From positions 25,743 through 89,742 of the forward strand of contig NZ_OY829947.1 of assembly GCF_963556105.2 (NCBI RefSeq): DNA of 64,000 nucleotides. Reading direction: 5' to 3'. Shown here in pieces: positions 1 to 8,486 of the stretch. Below the pieces are notes generated by a model. That model worked only from the letters and a program-made list of their open reading frames with translations. It did not search any database and had not been told where the DNA came from. A program made the position numbers and the translations under genes. The DNA is from an uncultured Tolumonas sp. (lineage in GTDB: Bacteria; Pseudomonadota; Gammaproteobacteria; Enterobacterales; Aeromonadaceae). How positions within the stretch are numbered: the stretch's first letter is position 1; each line of letters opens with the position of its first letter.

Positions 1-36
1 AGGCGGAGGTTGAATAAATGCTGAATCGGTCATCAT
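1..36 (-). CDS. Start of an ABC sugar permease gene (partial, cut by the left edge)
   Basis: Only the first 12 codons are inside the window, reading MMTDSAFIQPPP from an ATG at 36 (a second ATG lies at 33). An AGGA ribosome-binding sequence sits about 6 bases upstream. It follows a sugar-binding-protein gene on the same strand after a short hairpin-containing gap, which is the usual place of the MalF-type inner-membrane permease. The permease call rests on position alone, because no membrane segment is visible. Confidence 0.5.
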   Translation of the reverse strand, partial: MMTDSAFIQPPP

Positions 37-62
37 TTACGTCCTATCTGAACATCAGGAAT

Positions 63-81
63 GGCCCGCATTGCGCGGGCC
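63..81 (-). terminator. Intercistronic hairpin after the binding-protein gene
   Basis: A perfect 7-bp stem (GGCCCGC / GCGGGCC) with a 5-base loop lies between the stop of the binding-protein gene and the next gene on the same strand. No T-run follows. By analogy with other binding-protein operons it may stabilise the upstream mRNA or attenuate read-through, so that more binding protein than permease is made. Confidence 0.45.
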
Positions 82-91
82 GAACTACAGA

Positions 92-1360
92 TTATTTGCT
101 GGTGAAGCCATAACCGTTGTTGTCTTGGATATTGCGCTCAATAGTTTCCACGGCTTTATCCAACGATTCCTGAACATTTGTACCGTCCAGAATGTCATTC
201 ACCGCTTTTGCAAAACTACTGGTGATCACAGGGTAAGCAGGGGTTTCTGGGCGCATTTTGGCGTATTTTTTAGAGTAATCGTAGAACACACGCCATTTGC
301 CACCGGCCTTATAGTTTTCAGTCATTGCAGCAGCGGCAGCAGTGTTTGGAATCAGGCTAGTCGCGTTAGACATAGCGGCAATTTCTTCCGGTTGCATCAG
401 GAAGCTCAGCCACTTCGCTGCACCTGCTTTATCCGGACAGGCTTTGCTGATACCCCAGTGCCATGAACCACCACCAATGACCGGGCCATTACCGAAATCA
501 GGCACTGGCATAATAGCTAAGTCATCGCCGTAAGCTTTAGTCATGTCACCCACAGCCCATGAGCCGTTGTAATGGATAGCCACTTTGCCTTGTAGGAAGC
601 CTTTATCATCGGTTGGTTTGCGGTCGATGTATTTGTTTTTAACCAGTGACTGCATCCAAGTGCCCCAAGCCACCGCTTTTTCACCGTTTAACACGCCTTC
701 AGATTCAACGTAGTTAGCACGGTTGATTTCATCACCGCCAAAACTTTGCAGGAATGGACCAAAACCATAGGAATACCACTCACCACTCCAGCTGGTGTTG
801 ATATCAAACGGATAACGGAATTCGCCAGATTTTTTCAACTTAGCTAAAATTTCGTTGAATTCATCTTTTGTCCATGGCTTGTCAATCGTGGCTTTACGAA
901 TGCCATATTTGTTCAGAATGCTTTGGCGAGAGAACAACGCTAATGAAACGTCATATTGACCAACGGAATAAACTTTTCCTTTATAGGTGCCTTTACCCAC
1001 GCTGTTGAGCTGTTCCAGTTGCACAGCAGGCAGCAAGCCGTCCAGTTCCACCAAATTGCCAGCCCAAGCGAAGTTAGGCACCACAGGCTGATCCATATCC
1101 AGAGCACATGGCAATTTACCGGCTAATGCCGCAGCATTAATGGTTTCGGTATAGGCCCCTTCCGGGATCATTTCCATCACAACTTTGTATGCGTTCTGGC
1201 TCTTATTAAAGCGTTCCACTGCTGCTTTAGAAGCGGTAATTTCCTTTTCATTTGTATCGTGACGCCAAACTTTAATTTCAGTTGGCGCAGCCATCGCTTG
1301 TGCAGATGCAGCCGCAATCAATGTGGCAAGAACAGAGTAGCTCATTGTCTTCATGTTCAT
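92..1360 (-). CDS. ABC transporter sugar-binding protein (family 1, MalE-like)
   Basis: Periplasmic solute-binding protein of a carbohydrate ABC importer, 422 aa. The ATG at 1360 is chosen over the longer frame (1408) because AAGGA lies 8 bases upstream and a typical signal peptide follows (MNMKTMSYSVLATLIAAASA, cleavage near AMA-AP). The mature part begins with a strand reading EIKVWRHD and contains the family 1 pattern of a lobed binding protein (FLQGKVAIHYNGSWAVGDM, then GGGSWHWGISKACPDK). Two cysteines, in LPCALD and KACPDK, could form a disulfide. The next gene on this strand is probably the permease. The substrate cannot be read from the sequence. An orphan ROK kinase at 3618 nearby could act on the imported sugar, but that is only proximity. 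Confidence 0.85.
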   Translation of the reverse strand: MNMKTMSYSVLATLIAAASAQAMAAPTEIKVWRHDTNEKEITASKAAVERFNKSQNAYKVVMEMIPEGAYTETINAAALAGKLPCALDMDQPVVPNFAWAGNLVELDGLLPAVQLEQLNSVGKGTYKGKVYSVGQYDVSLALFSRQSILNKYGIRKATIDKPWTKDEFNEILAKLKKSGEFRYPFDINTSWSGEWYSYGFGPFLQSFGGDEINRANYVESEGVLNGEKAVAWGTWMQSLVKNKYIDRKPTDDKGFLQGKVAIHYNGSWAVGDMTKAYGDDLAIMPVPDFGNGPVIGGGSWHWGISKACPDKAGAAKWLSFLMQPEEIAAMSNATSLIPNTAAAAAMTENYKAGGKWRVFYDYSKKYAKMRPETPAYPVITSSFAKAVNDILDGTNVQESLDKAVETIERNIQDNNGYGFTSK

Positions 1361-1470
1361 TCGATCATCCTTTGTTTTGGTTTCTTGCTTACAAATACAG
1401 TGGAACACTGTGTTTTTAGGTCTAGATATTGCCCTGCAAATGTAACAACAAATGTAACGAGCAAGGCGCG

Positions 1471-1484
1471 CTAAACCGTTTTAG
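1471..1484. promoter_or_regulatory. Possible LacI/GalR-family operator
   Basis: CTAAACCGTTTTAG is palindromic at 12 of 14 positions around a central CG, the typical build of LacI-family operators. It lies 111 bp upstream of the binding-protein start at 1360. It differs from the three GalR-type sites near 17, 26 and 27.6 kb, so a different repressor would be expected. No such repressor gene is in view here. Confidence 0.35.
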
Positions 1485-1556
1485 TGACGCTAAATATGCC
1501 TACAAAGTGATTCGTCTTATGTGATCCATGTTGTGAATTTGTAACAGTCAAAAATA

Positions 1557-1570
1557 TGTAACATGTTACA
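1557..1570. promoter_or_regulatory. Perfect palindrome TGTAACATGTTACA, likely regulator site
   Basis: A perfect 14-bp inverted repeat in the gap between the divergent binding-protein and aer genes. Further half-sites with the core TGTAAC occur in the same gap at 1441-1447, 1453-1459 and 1540-1546. This clustering suggests a regulator binding several times. The protein is not identified; the sequence resembles TyrR-like and GntR-like half-sites only loosely. Confidence 0.4.
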
Positions 1571-1579
1571 TTCTGCATG

Positions 1580-1595
1580 TGTGATCAGTGTCATA
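1580..1595. promoter_or_regulatory. Candidate CRP-cAMP site
   Basis: TGTGA-TCAGTG-TCATA matches the CRP consensus TGTGA-N6-TCACA at 9 of 10 conserved positions. It sits in the shared gap, about 220 bp upstream of the sugar-binding protein, where catabolite control would be expected. No promoter elements were assigned relative to it. Confidence 0.45.
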
Positions 1596-1647
1596 ATACG
1601 TTGAGTTTTCTTGATCTAACCCTTGCTGATTCGATACAGCACTGAAT

Positions 1648-1661
1648 TTTGCAATTGCAAA
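1648..1661 (+). promoter_or_regulatory. Perfect palindrome TTTGCAATTGCAAA upstream of the sigma-54 promoter
   Basis: A 14-bp perfect inverted repeat centred about 112 bp upstream of the start site predicted from the sigma-54 promoter at 1740. This is the usual distance for a bacterial enhancer-binding protein site. It resembles the TTGCA-N3-TGCAA sites described for LuxO-type activators but has a 2-base spacer. The activator is unknown. Confidence 0.35.
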
Positions 1662-1739
1662 TTGCCTGCTTCCGTTGCGTTTTGCACTAAAGATTCAAAA
1701 GAAACTCAATATTCTGTGATATTGGTAACTATTTTCAAT

Positions 1740-1755
1740 TGGCTTGATACTTGCT
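1740..1755 (+). promoter_or_regulatory. Sigma-54 (RpoN) type promoter for aer
   Basis: TGGCTTG-ATAC-TTGCT matches the -24/-12 consensus TGGCACG-N4-TTGCW, with exactly 10 bases between the invariant GG (1741-1742) and GC (1753-1754). The predicted start site is near 1766, about 75 bases before the aer start codon. Orientation fits aer. A perfect palindrome lies upstream at 1648-1661. Confidence 0.55.
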
Positions 1756-1763
1756 TAGTAAAA

Positions 1764-1777
1764 TTGACTTAGATCAA
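1764..1777 (+). promoter_or_regulatory. FNR-like box before aer
   Basis: TTGAC-TTAG-ATCAA matches the FNR consensus TTGAT-N4-ATCAA at 9 of 10 positions. It overlaps the start site predicted from the sigma-54 promoter, so binding there would more likely repress that promoter. Alternatively it could serve another promoter. Oxygen-linked control would suit a redox-sensing receptor. Confidence 0.45.
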
Positions 1778-1840
1778 TGTTTGAGAACACTGAATTTGAT
1801 GTAAGCCCGACCGCTACATTGTTTGTTCTGGAGGCACCAA

Positions 1841-3469
1841 GTGAAAATTAACCAACCAGTTACTCAAAAAGAGAGAACCTATTCTCAAGATCTAAATCTT
1901 ATTTCTACTACCGACCTGCAAAGTAACATTACGGATGCCAATGCCAGCTTCTGTGAAATAGCTGGGTTTACTCTCGATGAATTACGGAACAAACCACATC
2001 ACGTTGTGCGCCACCCCGATATGCCCCCGCAGGCGTTTGCAGATATGTGGAAACACATACGCCAAGGACAAAGCTGGATGGGTTTAGTCAAAAATCGCTG
2101 TAAAAATGGCGATCACTACTGGGTCAATGCTTTTGTTACGCCGATCAGAGACAACAAAGGAAACATCATTGAATACCAATCTGTTCGTGTCTCACCGGGT
2201 GATGAAGAAAAAAGACGCGCGGAAAAAATTTATGCTCAACTCAAAAACAACCAAACGCCGTGGCAACTTCGCTTGCCTCATTATTCATCATCGTTCCTGA
2301 TTCAATGCGTTCTCACTGTTAATGCATTACTACTTAGCTGGATGGCAATATCAGGCTTTAACCCTATTCTTATGTCCTTGTGTGCATTCACAGTACTGAC
2401 TGCATTGTTATTAAATAATAGACAGTCATCTCGTATTCGCAAATTAAGTAAAAGAGCACAAGAACGATTTGATAACCCACTAATGCAATTGATTTATACC
2501 GGTAAGGTAGGCTCAATCTCCGCCATTGAACTGTCTATGTTAATGAATGAGGCGGAATTACGCGCAGTCGTCGCTAGAACAGGCGAAACCAGCCATAACA
2601 TCTTGGCTGCGGCAAATGAGGATGTAAAAAATGTAATGTCAATTAGCCGCAATCTGGAGCAGCAGCGCGCCGAAACGGAAATGGTGGCCACTGCGGTATC
2701 AGAAATGAGTAACTCCATTATCGAAGTGTCTGAAAGTGCAGAGCACACATCACAGGCCATTGATAAAGCGACTATTTTATCGAGTGAAGGCCGAGCTAGT
2801 GTTGATAGCACCATCCTTGCGGTTGTCGGTATGCACGATGAAATTAATCGCTCTCAGTCTGTGATCAATGCGTTAGCGGGTAATTGCAGAACAATTGAAC
2901 ATGTTCTTGATGTGATCAATAACATTGCCAACCAAACCAATCTTTTAGCATTAAATGCCGCGATTGAGGCCGCTCGGGCGGGCGAACATGGCCGAGGATT
3001 TGCGGTAGTTGCTGATGAAATTCGTTCACTGGCAATCAAAACACAAACCTCAACCAATGAAATTCAAAACATGATCCATGAGCTACAAGCGAGTGCAACT
3101 AAAGCAGAACAGGCCATGGAATCAGGACGCCAGCTGTCAGCTGTTTGTCAGGATAAAGCAAAAGGTACCGGTGTTGTGCTAGAAAAAATTGATGCCATGT
3201 TGCAAGAAATTGCCGCGGCAGGTTCTCAGATAGCGCAAGCTGTTCATCAGCAGGCTGGGGTTACAGAAGAATTGAGTCACAATGTCTTCAATATTAAATC
3301 TTTGGCGGAAGAGTCAACGAATAGCAGCCATAACACCATGACTGGAATTAATGATCTGGCAGATCGTTTAAATGACTTAGATCGTCTGATTATTCAATTC
3401 CAACGCAACAAAACACAGCCAGCACGGAATAACGGTTATCTGATACAAGCGGCTACTGCGTCTATTTAA
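1841..3469 (+). CDS. aer: Aer-like aerotaxis/redox chemoreceptor
   Basis: Methyl-accepting chemotaxis protein with an N-terminal PAS sensor, 542 aa. The GTG at 1841 is chosen because GGAGG stands 7 bases upstream; the frame is open further up from TTG 1823. Residues about 15-115 form a PAS domain closely matching E. coli Aer ([20 protein letters not shown], then [13 protein letters not shown]), the FAD-binding domain in that protein. Residues about 151-192 hold a hydrophobic hairpin membrane anchor with no periplasmic domain. The rest is the cytoplasmic signalling coiled coil, with the conserved tip ([18 protein letters not shown] and [15 protein letters not shown]). It should pass redox state to CheA/CheW. 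It stands alone, not in a chemotaxis operon, behind sigma-54-like and FNR-like elements. Confidence 0.92.
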   Translation: MKINQPVTQKERTYSQDLNLISTTDLQSNITDANASFCEIAGFTLDELRNKPHHVVRHPDMPPQAFADMWKHIRQGQSWMGLVKNRCKNGDHYWVNAFVTPIRDNKGNIIEYQSVRVSPGDEEKRRAEKIYAQLKNNQTPWQLRLPHYSSSFLIQCVLTVNALLLSWMAISGFNPILMSLCAFTVLTALLLNNRQSSRIRKLSKRAQERFDNPLMQLIYTGKVGSISAIELSMLMNEAELRAVVARTGETSHNILAAANEDVKNVMSISRNLEQQRAETEMVATAVSEMSNSIIEVSESAEHTSQAIDKATILSSEGRASVDSTILAVVGMHDEINRSQSVINALAGNCRTIEHVLDVINNIANQTNLLALNAAIEAARAGEHGRGFAVVADEIRSLAIKTQTSTNEIQNMIHELQASATKAEQAMESGRQLSAVCQDKAKGTGVVLEKIDAMLQEIAAAGSQIAQAVHQQAGVTEELSHNVFNIKSLAEESTNSSHNTMTGINDLADRLNDLDRLIIQFQRNKTQPARNNGYLIQAATASI

Positions 3470-3481
3470 TCAACACCCACC

Positions 3482-3514
3482 TACCCTCTGTGAAAAATTC
3501 ATTCACAGAGGGTA
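3482..3514 (+). terminator. Strong hairpin after aer
   Basis: A perfect 13-bp inverted repeat (TACCCTCTGTGAA / TTCACAGAGGGTA) with a 7-base loop begins 13 bases after the aer stop codon. It is not followed by a clear T-run, so it may be a weak or factor-assisted terminator or an mRNA 3'-end stabiliser. Confidence 0.6.
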
Positions 3515-3617
3515 ACCTTATGTTATTTCTGTGATACCCCAGTCACAGACACCTCGCCAGCACTTCATAGACTATTATTAAGGTAGGAAAATTAATAACG
3601 CATTGGAGTGCATTACC

Positions 3618-4526
3618 ATGAAATATTTGGTTATCGATGTCGGCGGTTCAGCCATTAAATATGCGTTAATGGATAAACAGGCCGTGACGTTAGAAAAAGG
3701 TCAGGTACCAACGCCACCCGATAGTTTTGCGGAGTTTAGTGCCGAGATTATCCATTTATACAAAAAATATCAGGATCAAATAGCCGGAATTGCCTTCAGT
3801 TTGCCCGGCGTCATTGATAGCGAACAAGGTTACAGCATGACTGGCGGCTCACTAACCTATAACGATAAACGGAATATTGTTGCTGATATTCAGCAGCATT
3901 GCCCTGTGCCCATCACGATTGAAAATGATGCCAAATGCGCCGCATTAGCAGAAGCGTGGAAAGGGAGTCTAGTCGGTTGCCAAAATGGGGTCGTTGTGGT
4001 GTTAGGAACCGCTGTTGGCGGCGGTATCTTCCTGAATGGACAACTTTATAAAGGATCGCACTTTGCTGCCGGTGAACTCAGTTTTTTACTGACTGACAGC
4101 TGGCATGCGAAAGGCGAACCCTACCATTATTGGGGGCATGACGGTGGCAGCCGCGGCTTATGCCGTGCCGTTGAACACATCAAACGTCTGCCACCAAAAA
4201 GTGTGAATGGACAGCAAGTATTTGAATGGGCAAATGAGGGTGATGAGGACGTTTGTGAAGCACTAGACGCCTACACCTATCGTCTCGCTATGCAATTTTT
4301 CAACTTACAATCGCTCTTCGATCCTGATGTTATTGCCGTTGGCGGCGGCATCAGCGCACAACCGCTTCTATTGCAATATATTGAACAAAACTTAGTTTAT
4401 CTCGAACAACACCTGCCCATGCACCTGACAATTCCGAAGGTCGTGCGTTGCCATTTTATGAATGACGCCAATCTGGTCGGCGCATTACATCATCATTTGC
4501 AGATGACAGAGACACCCGTGCCTTAA
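3618..4526 (+). CDS. ROK family sugar kinase, beta-glucoside kinase-like
   Basis: Predicted cytoplasmic ATP-dependent kinase of the ROK family, 302 aa. The ATG at 3618 has GGAG 9 bases upstream. The N-terminal phosphate-binding motif reads VIDVGGSAIKYALMD. The catalytic region contains IENDAKCAALAEAW, and the glycine-rich segment VLGTAVGGGIF follows. LFDPDVIAVGGGIS near the C-terminus is typical. The zinc-binding CxCGxxGCxE motif of glucokinase/NagC-type members is absent (the region reads HDGGSRGLCRAVEH), as in the beta-glucoside kinase BglK group. It is flanked by hairpins and is probably monocistronic. The substrate is unproven; a phosphorylated or free glucoside or hexose is likely. Confidence 0.8.
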   Translation: MKYLVIDVGGSAIKYALMDKQAVTLEKGQVPTPPDSFAEFSAEIIHLYKKYQDQIAGIAFSLPGVIDSEQGYSMTGGSLTYNDKRNIVADIQQHCPVPITIENDAKCAALAEAWKGSLVGCQNGVVVVLGTAVGGGIFLNGQLYKGSHFAAGELSFLLTDSWHAKGEPYHYWGHDGGSRGLCRAVEHIKRLPPKSVNGQQVFEWANEGDEDVCEALDAYTYRLAMQFFNLQSLFDPDVIAVGGGISAQPLLLQYIEQNLVYLEQHLPMHLTIPKVVRCHFMNDANLVGALHHHLQMTETPVP

Positions 4527-4544
4527 GGCCATAAACCGCTCATC

Positions 4545-4569
4545 AGCCCTCTTGGTTAAAGAGGGCTTT
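4545..4569. terminator. Terminator between convergent ROK kinase and rmuC
   Basis: AGCCCTCTT (4545-4553) pairs with AAGAGGGCT (4559-4567) across a 5-base loop and is followed by TT on the plus strand. It lies between the two converging genes and could serve both. Confidence 0.7.
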
Positions 4570-5917
4570 ATTCCTCACCTACCTCTAATTGCGCCAGTTC
4601 GACCAATTCATCCGGTAGTTCTTTTTGTACCGAGACCCCCAAATCTTTAAATTCGGCGGCTTGTTTGATCAAATTGCCTTTACCGGAATACAGCTGTGAG
4701 AACGCTTTTTCGTAGCTGCCTTTGGCTTTATCGAGCTGTTTACCCACTTCCTGCATGCTAGTCAGGAAGTTATTCAATTTACTGTAAAAACGTTCTGCCC
4801 TATTTGCCAATTCCGCAGTATGTTTATTCTGATCTTCAAATCGCCACAGTTGACGCACGATGTTCAGACTGGTCAACAGCGTGGTGGGTGTTGCCACCAG
4901 CACATTGCGCTCAATCGCGCGCTGATAAAGCGTGTTATCAAATCGCAAGGCCTCTACATAAGCTGATTCGATCGGAATAAACATGATCACAACTTCTGGT
5001 GAATTCAGCCCCGGCAATTTGTAATAATCACGGTCAGCCAATTCATTGATGCGCGCACTCACTGCTTGTGCGTGTTCCGCTAAGGCTTGCTGACGCTCCA
5101 GATCATGTTCCGCATTCACATAACGGGTATAGGCAGCCAACGAAGTTTTAGCATCAATAATCAGGTGTTTTTGTTGGGGTAAATACACGATGGCATCGGG
5201 CCGTTGTCGCCCCTCGGCCGTAGAAAAGCTGACTTCGCGCTTATAATCGACACCTAAACGTAAACCGGAATTATCCAGCACATTCTCCAGCATCAACTCG
5301 CCCCAGTTGCCCTGCACTTTTTTCTGCCCTTGCAATGCATTGGTTAACTTATCGGCTTGATCGGTAATTTGGCGATTCAGATTTTGCAGATTAATCAGTT
5401 CGGCCCGCAGTTCACTGCGTTGTTTCAGCTCTTCAACATGAATGCTTTCAACTTTTTGCCGGAACCCCTGCATTTCGGTTTGTACCGGTTTAAGCAGGTG
5501 ATAAATATTTTCCTGATTCAGTTCTTTGAAAGCTTTGCCTTTTCGCTCCAAAATTTCATTAGCCAGATTTTCAAACTCGGTTTTCAACATCTCACGGCTA
5601 TTCGACAATTGGCGCAGTTGTTCATTGAAATGCAGCTGTTTTTCATTGAGCGATGTGCGAAGTTCCGCGTGTTGTCGTAACAATTCCGTATGTTTAAGCT
5701 GGAGCTGATTCAACTCCTGATTTCGTTGCCCCAACTGTTGTTCGCGCTCTTCGATACGTTCCAGCAATAACTCGCGTTCTGTTTCCAAACGCCCCATCTG
5801 CACATCTTGGTTAGCGATGATTTTTTGTGAACGGACATAAGATAAAAACCAGCCTGCAGTGCTAGCAAGCAAAACAGCCAACACTAATACTGGTAAGCCG
5901 AAAACCATCTCTGTCAT
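4568..5917 (-). CDS. rmuC: RmuC-like DNA recombination protein
   Basis: Protein of the RmuC family, 449 aa. RmuC limits inversions at short inverted repeats in E. coli and is thought to be a nuclease of the PD-(D/E)XK type. One N-terminal membrane segment (about residues 7-25) is followed by a long coiled coil (about 30-190, rich in E, Q, L and R) and the conserved C-terminal domain. That domain contains VQGNWGELMLENVLDNSGL, RPDAIVYLP and HLIIDAKTSLAAY, with the D-(x)n-DAK arrangement of the nuclease fold. The ATG at 5917 has AGGA 6 bases upstream. It ends against a shared terminator and appears monocistronic. Confidence 0.92.
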   Translation of the reverse strand: MTEMVFGLPVLVLAVLLASTAGWFLSYVRSQKIIANQDVQMGRLETERELLLERIEEREQQLGQRNQELNQLQLKHTELLRQHAELRTSLNEKQLHFNEQLRQLSNSREMLKTEFENLANEILERKGKAFKELNQENIYHLLKPVQTEMQGFRQKVESIHVEELKQRSELRAELINLQNLNRQITDQADKLTNALQGQKKVQGNWGELMLENVLDNSGLRLGVDYKREVSFSTAEGRQRPDAIVYLPQQKHLIIDAKTSLAAYTRYVNAEHDLERQQALAEHAQAVSARINELADRDYYKLPGLNSPEVVIMFIPIESAYVEALRFDNTLYQRAIERNVLVATPTTLLTSLNIVRQLWRFEDQNKHTAELANRAERFYSKLNNFLTSMQEVGKQLDKAKGSYEKAFSQLYSGKGNLIKQAAEFKDLGVSVQKELPDELVELAQLEVGEE

Positions 5918-6020
5918 TGTTATTCCTGTTTTATTAACTGCTTGCAGGCGGCATTATTAAGAATTGATCTGAATAAATCACGCGTTGATGTTTAGATTTA
6001 TCGCGATTCGAGAAATTAAT

Positions 6021-8486
6021 CTATTTCTTAAATAGATGATAGAACTTGCGGTCTTGTTTAAACATATGGCCTTTTACCAAGTCATCAATAATGAAATCGA
6101 TCAATTCCGCCATCGACATTTGTCTATGGATCGCGGCCAGATGTAGTATCTGTGCTCGATGCACTAGCTCTTGGTGTAATCGGGTATGCGCATCCAGCTC
6201 GTCGTATTTAAGCCCAGCAAGGATCCGTTCTTCGACGGCAAAATGTTTCGCTGTATGCGCCAATAGCTCCTGAAAAGCATCCTCAAAAGCAGCAGGATGT
6301 TCCTCTCTGTTTATTGCGGCATTAATCAATTCACTCGCCAGCTGGAATAACTCTTTATGCTCCAGATCAATCGTATATTCACCACTTTCATACGATTTTT
6401 TCCAATGCAGACGAATTAATGCATCCTCCGTCAAAATAGAACTATCCTGATTGCGTTTATAAACCCAAACTCGATTTCTACCCGACTCTTTGGCCTGATA
6501 CATGGCTGTATCGCCATTTTTCATTAGTTGTTTTTCCGTCAAGCCATGATCCGGATAAACAGCGATACCGATACAAGCCGAAATTTCGAGTAATTTCCCT
6601 TCGGGCATTTCAAATGGCTGATTTAATACATCACGAATTTTTTCAGCCACGGCCACTGCATCGCTGATCCGTCTAATTTCAGGTAATAGGACAATAAATT
6701 CATCACCACCAATTCGGGCCGCCGTATCTGATTCGCGCAAACAAGTTTCCATCCGTTGTGCGACAGCCTTTAACAACCAGTCACCCGTCTCATGACCATA
6801 ACTGTCGTTAACCGGTTTAAATTTATCCAGATCAATGAACATTAATGCTAGGCGAGATTCATTTCTTTTCGCCTGTGTAATTGCTTGCTCAAGACGATCG
6901 AGCAACAGACGACGATTGGGTAATTTGGTCAGCGAATCATAAAAAGCCAGATTGCGGATCACTTCTTCGGCTTTTTTCCGATCCGTGATATCCCGGCTAA
7001 TACCAATAATCGATGTCAGACGCCCTGCAGCATTAGCATGTAATGTTGTGACAACTTCCGTAGAGATGATATGACCATCTTTATGCGGCTGATCAATTTC
7101 AGTAACGCGGCGAGTATCACTATGATCACCGGAGTGCCAGGATTCGATAGCATTGACTAGGGATGTATAGGCTCGTTCGGAAGACTCCGGCGTCATAAAT
7201 TCTTCGGGCGATTGCTGCTTGACCTCTTCCACTGTAAAACCGCGCAAATTATATACAGACGGGCTGATATAGGTAAATTTGCCCGTAGCAATGTCCATCG
7301 TCCAGATAACATCCGCTGAATTTTCTGTAATAAAACGTAGATTGCGCTCGCTCTCTTCCATGTCGGCAATGGCAGACTGGCGGGCCTTACTTTCATTAAT
7401 GAGTTTTCTATTTAGATGTATAAAAACAAAAACCACCACCAAACAAAGGCCGCAAACAGACAAGACTACGGCAATGACGATATAGAGATGGCGAAGATCT
7501 TTTTGCTCAGGTTCTGGTTTATAGAGAAACCCTTGTAATGAAAAATGAGGAGGTAAAAGCCCTAATTCAGCATAGGTATCTGCAATATGTTGCCATCGAC
7601 CTGCATACATATATCCCAGCTCAATATTGTCATGCCCTAATAACGGGGCCATGTTTTTAGCTTCATAAAGCAAATGTGCTTTGTCGTCGCGATACCCGTA
7701 ATGAGAGATAATGACATCGGCGATTTCATCCGGGTGTTGCATCGCATAAACCCAACCTTTGATACTGGCTGCACGAAAAGCCTTCACGCGATCGGGGTGC
7801 GCCTGTATTTCCTGCTCAGTCGTAAATAAATTATCCCCGTAGAAATCAATACCGGCAGAACGAGGTGTAAACATCAGATAACGGAATGCACTTTTATCCA
7901 GATAATAAAGTTCGTCGGAACTGAAAGCGCTAATTGCATCAACTTTTCCATCGATCAAATCTCCAAAATCGAAACTATAGGGTAATAATTTTAATTGCCC
8001 TGTTGCCACCCCCTCTTTCTTTAAATAAGCCATCAATTCATCGGCATGGGGTTCCAGCATAATTCTTTTGCCGGCAAGATCATGAACAGACGAAATACCT
8101 GCATCTGCGCGCGCAATAAAAACCAGCGGGGAATGCTGAAAAATAGCCGCTAGTGCAACGACGGGTTTCCCTTGCTGTCGCGCTAATAATAATGAGCTGT
8201 TGCCAACACCATATTGTGCTCGTCCAGACATGACCTCACTGACGACTTCCATGCCGGGCTTTGAGTCCATGATGGTGACATCAAGACCAGCATCGCGGTA
8301 GTAACCTTTCATTTTGGCGGCATAATAACCAGCAAATTGGAATTGATGAAACCACCTTAGTTGTAAGGTGATTTTTTCCAGCGGAGCAGCCTCCGTCGAG
8401 AGCGACAGAGTCAAACATAAGAAGGCATACAGGAGATAACGCCCCCATTTGATAATCCCAGCATCTGTTGATGGAAGAGTCCGCAT
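6021..8486 (-). CDS. Solute-binding/PAS/GGDEF/hemerythrin signalling protein (diguanylate cyclase)
   Basis: Membrane-bound predicted diguanylate cyclase, 821 aa, with four modules. A signal segment (about 14-34) leads into a periplasmic NMT1/THI5-like solute-binding domain (about 37-315, with LQLRWFHQFQFAGYYAAKMKG). One membrane helix (about 332-354) precedes a cytoplasmic PAS domain (about 374-504) and a GGDEF domain. The GGDEF domain has an intact active site (GGDEF at 593-597) and the inhibitory RxxD site (RESD) five residues before it. A C-terminal hemerythrin domain (about 692-821) carries the di-iron ligand pattern: DLEHKE, HTAKHFAVEE, HTRLH and the final HxxxxD as HMFKQD. It could couple a thiamine-precursor-like ligand outside and oxygen or redox state inside to c-di-GMP output. 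The start lacks a strong ribosome-binding site. Confidence 0.9.
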   Translation of the reverse strand: MRTLPSTDAGIIKWGRYLLYAFLCLTLSLSTEAAPLEKITLQLRWFHQFQFAGYYAAKMKGYYRDAGLDVTIMDSKPGMEVVSEVMSGRAQYGVGNSSLLLARQQGKPVVALAAIFQHSPLVFIARADAGISSVHDLAGKRIMLEPHADELMAYLKKEGVATGQLKLLPYSFDFGDLIDGKVDAISAFSSDELYYLDKSAFRYLMFTPRSAGIDFYGDNLFTTEQEIQAHPDRVKAFRAASIKGWVYAMQHPDEIADVIISHYGYRDDKAHLLYEAKNMAPLLGHDNIELGYMYAGRWQHIADTYAELGLLPPHFSLQGFLYKPEPEQKDLRHLYIVIAVVLSVCGLCLVVVFVFIHLNRKLINESKARQSAIADMEESERNLRFITENSADVIWTMDIATGKFTYISPSVYNLRGFTVEEVKQQSPEEFMTPESSERAYTSLVNAIESWHSGDHSDTRRVTEIDQPHKDGHIISTEVVTTLHANAAGRLTSIIGISRDITDRKKAEEVIRNLAFYDSLTKLPNRRLLLDRLEQAITQAKRNESRLALMFIDLDKFKPVNDSYGHETGDWLLKAVAQRMETCLRESDTAARIGGDEFIVLLPEIRRISDAVAVAEKIRDVLNQPFEMPEGKLLEISACIGIAVYPDHGLTEKQLMKNGDTAMYQAKESGRNRVWVYKRNQDSSILTEDALIRLHWKKSYESGEYTIDLEHKELFQLASELINAAINREEHPAAFEDAFQELLAHTAKHFAVEERILAGLKYDELDAHTRLHQELVHRAQILHLAAIHRQMSMAELIDFIIDDLVKGHMFKQDRKFYHLFKK

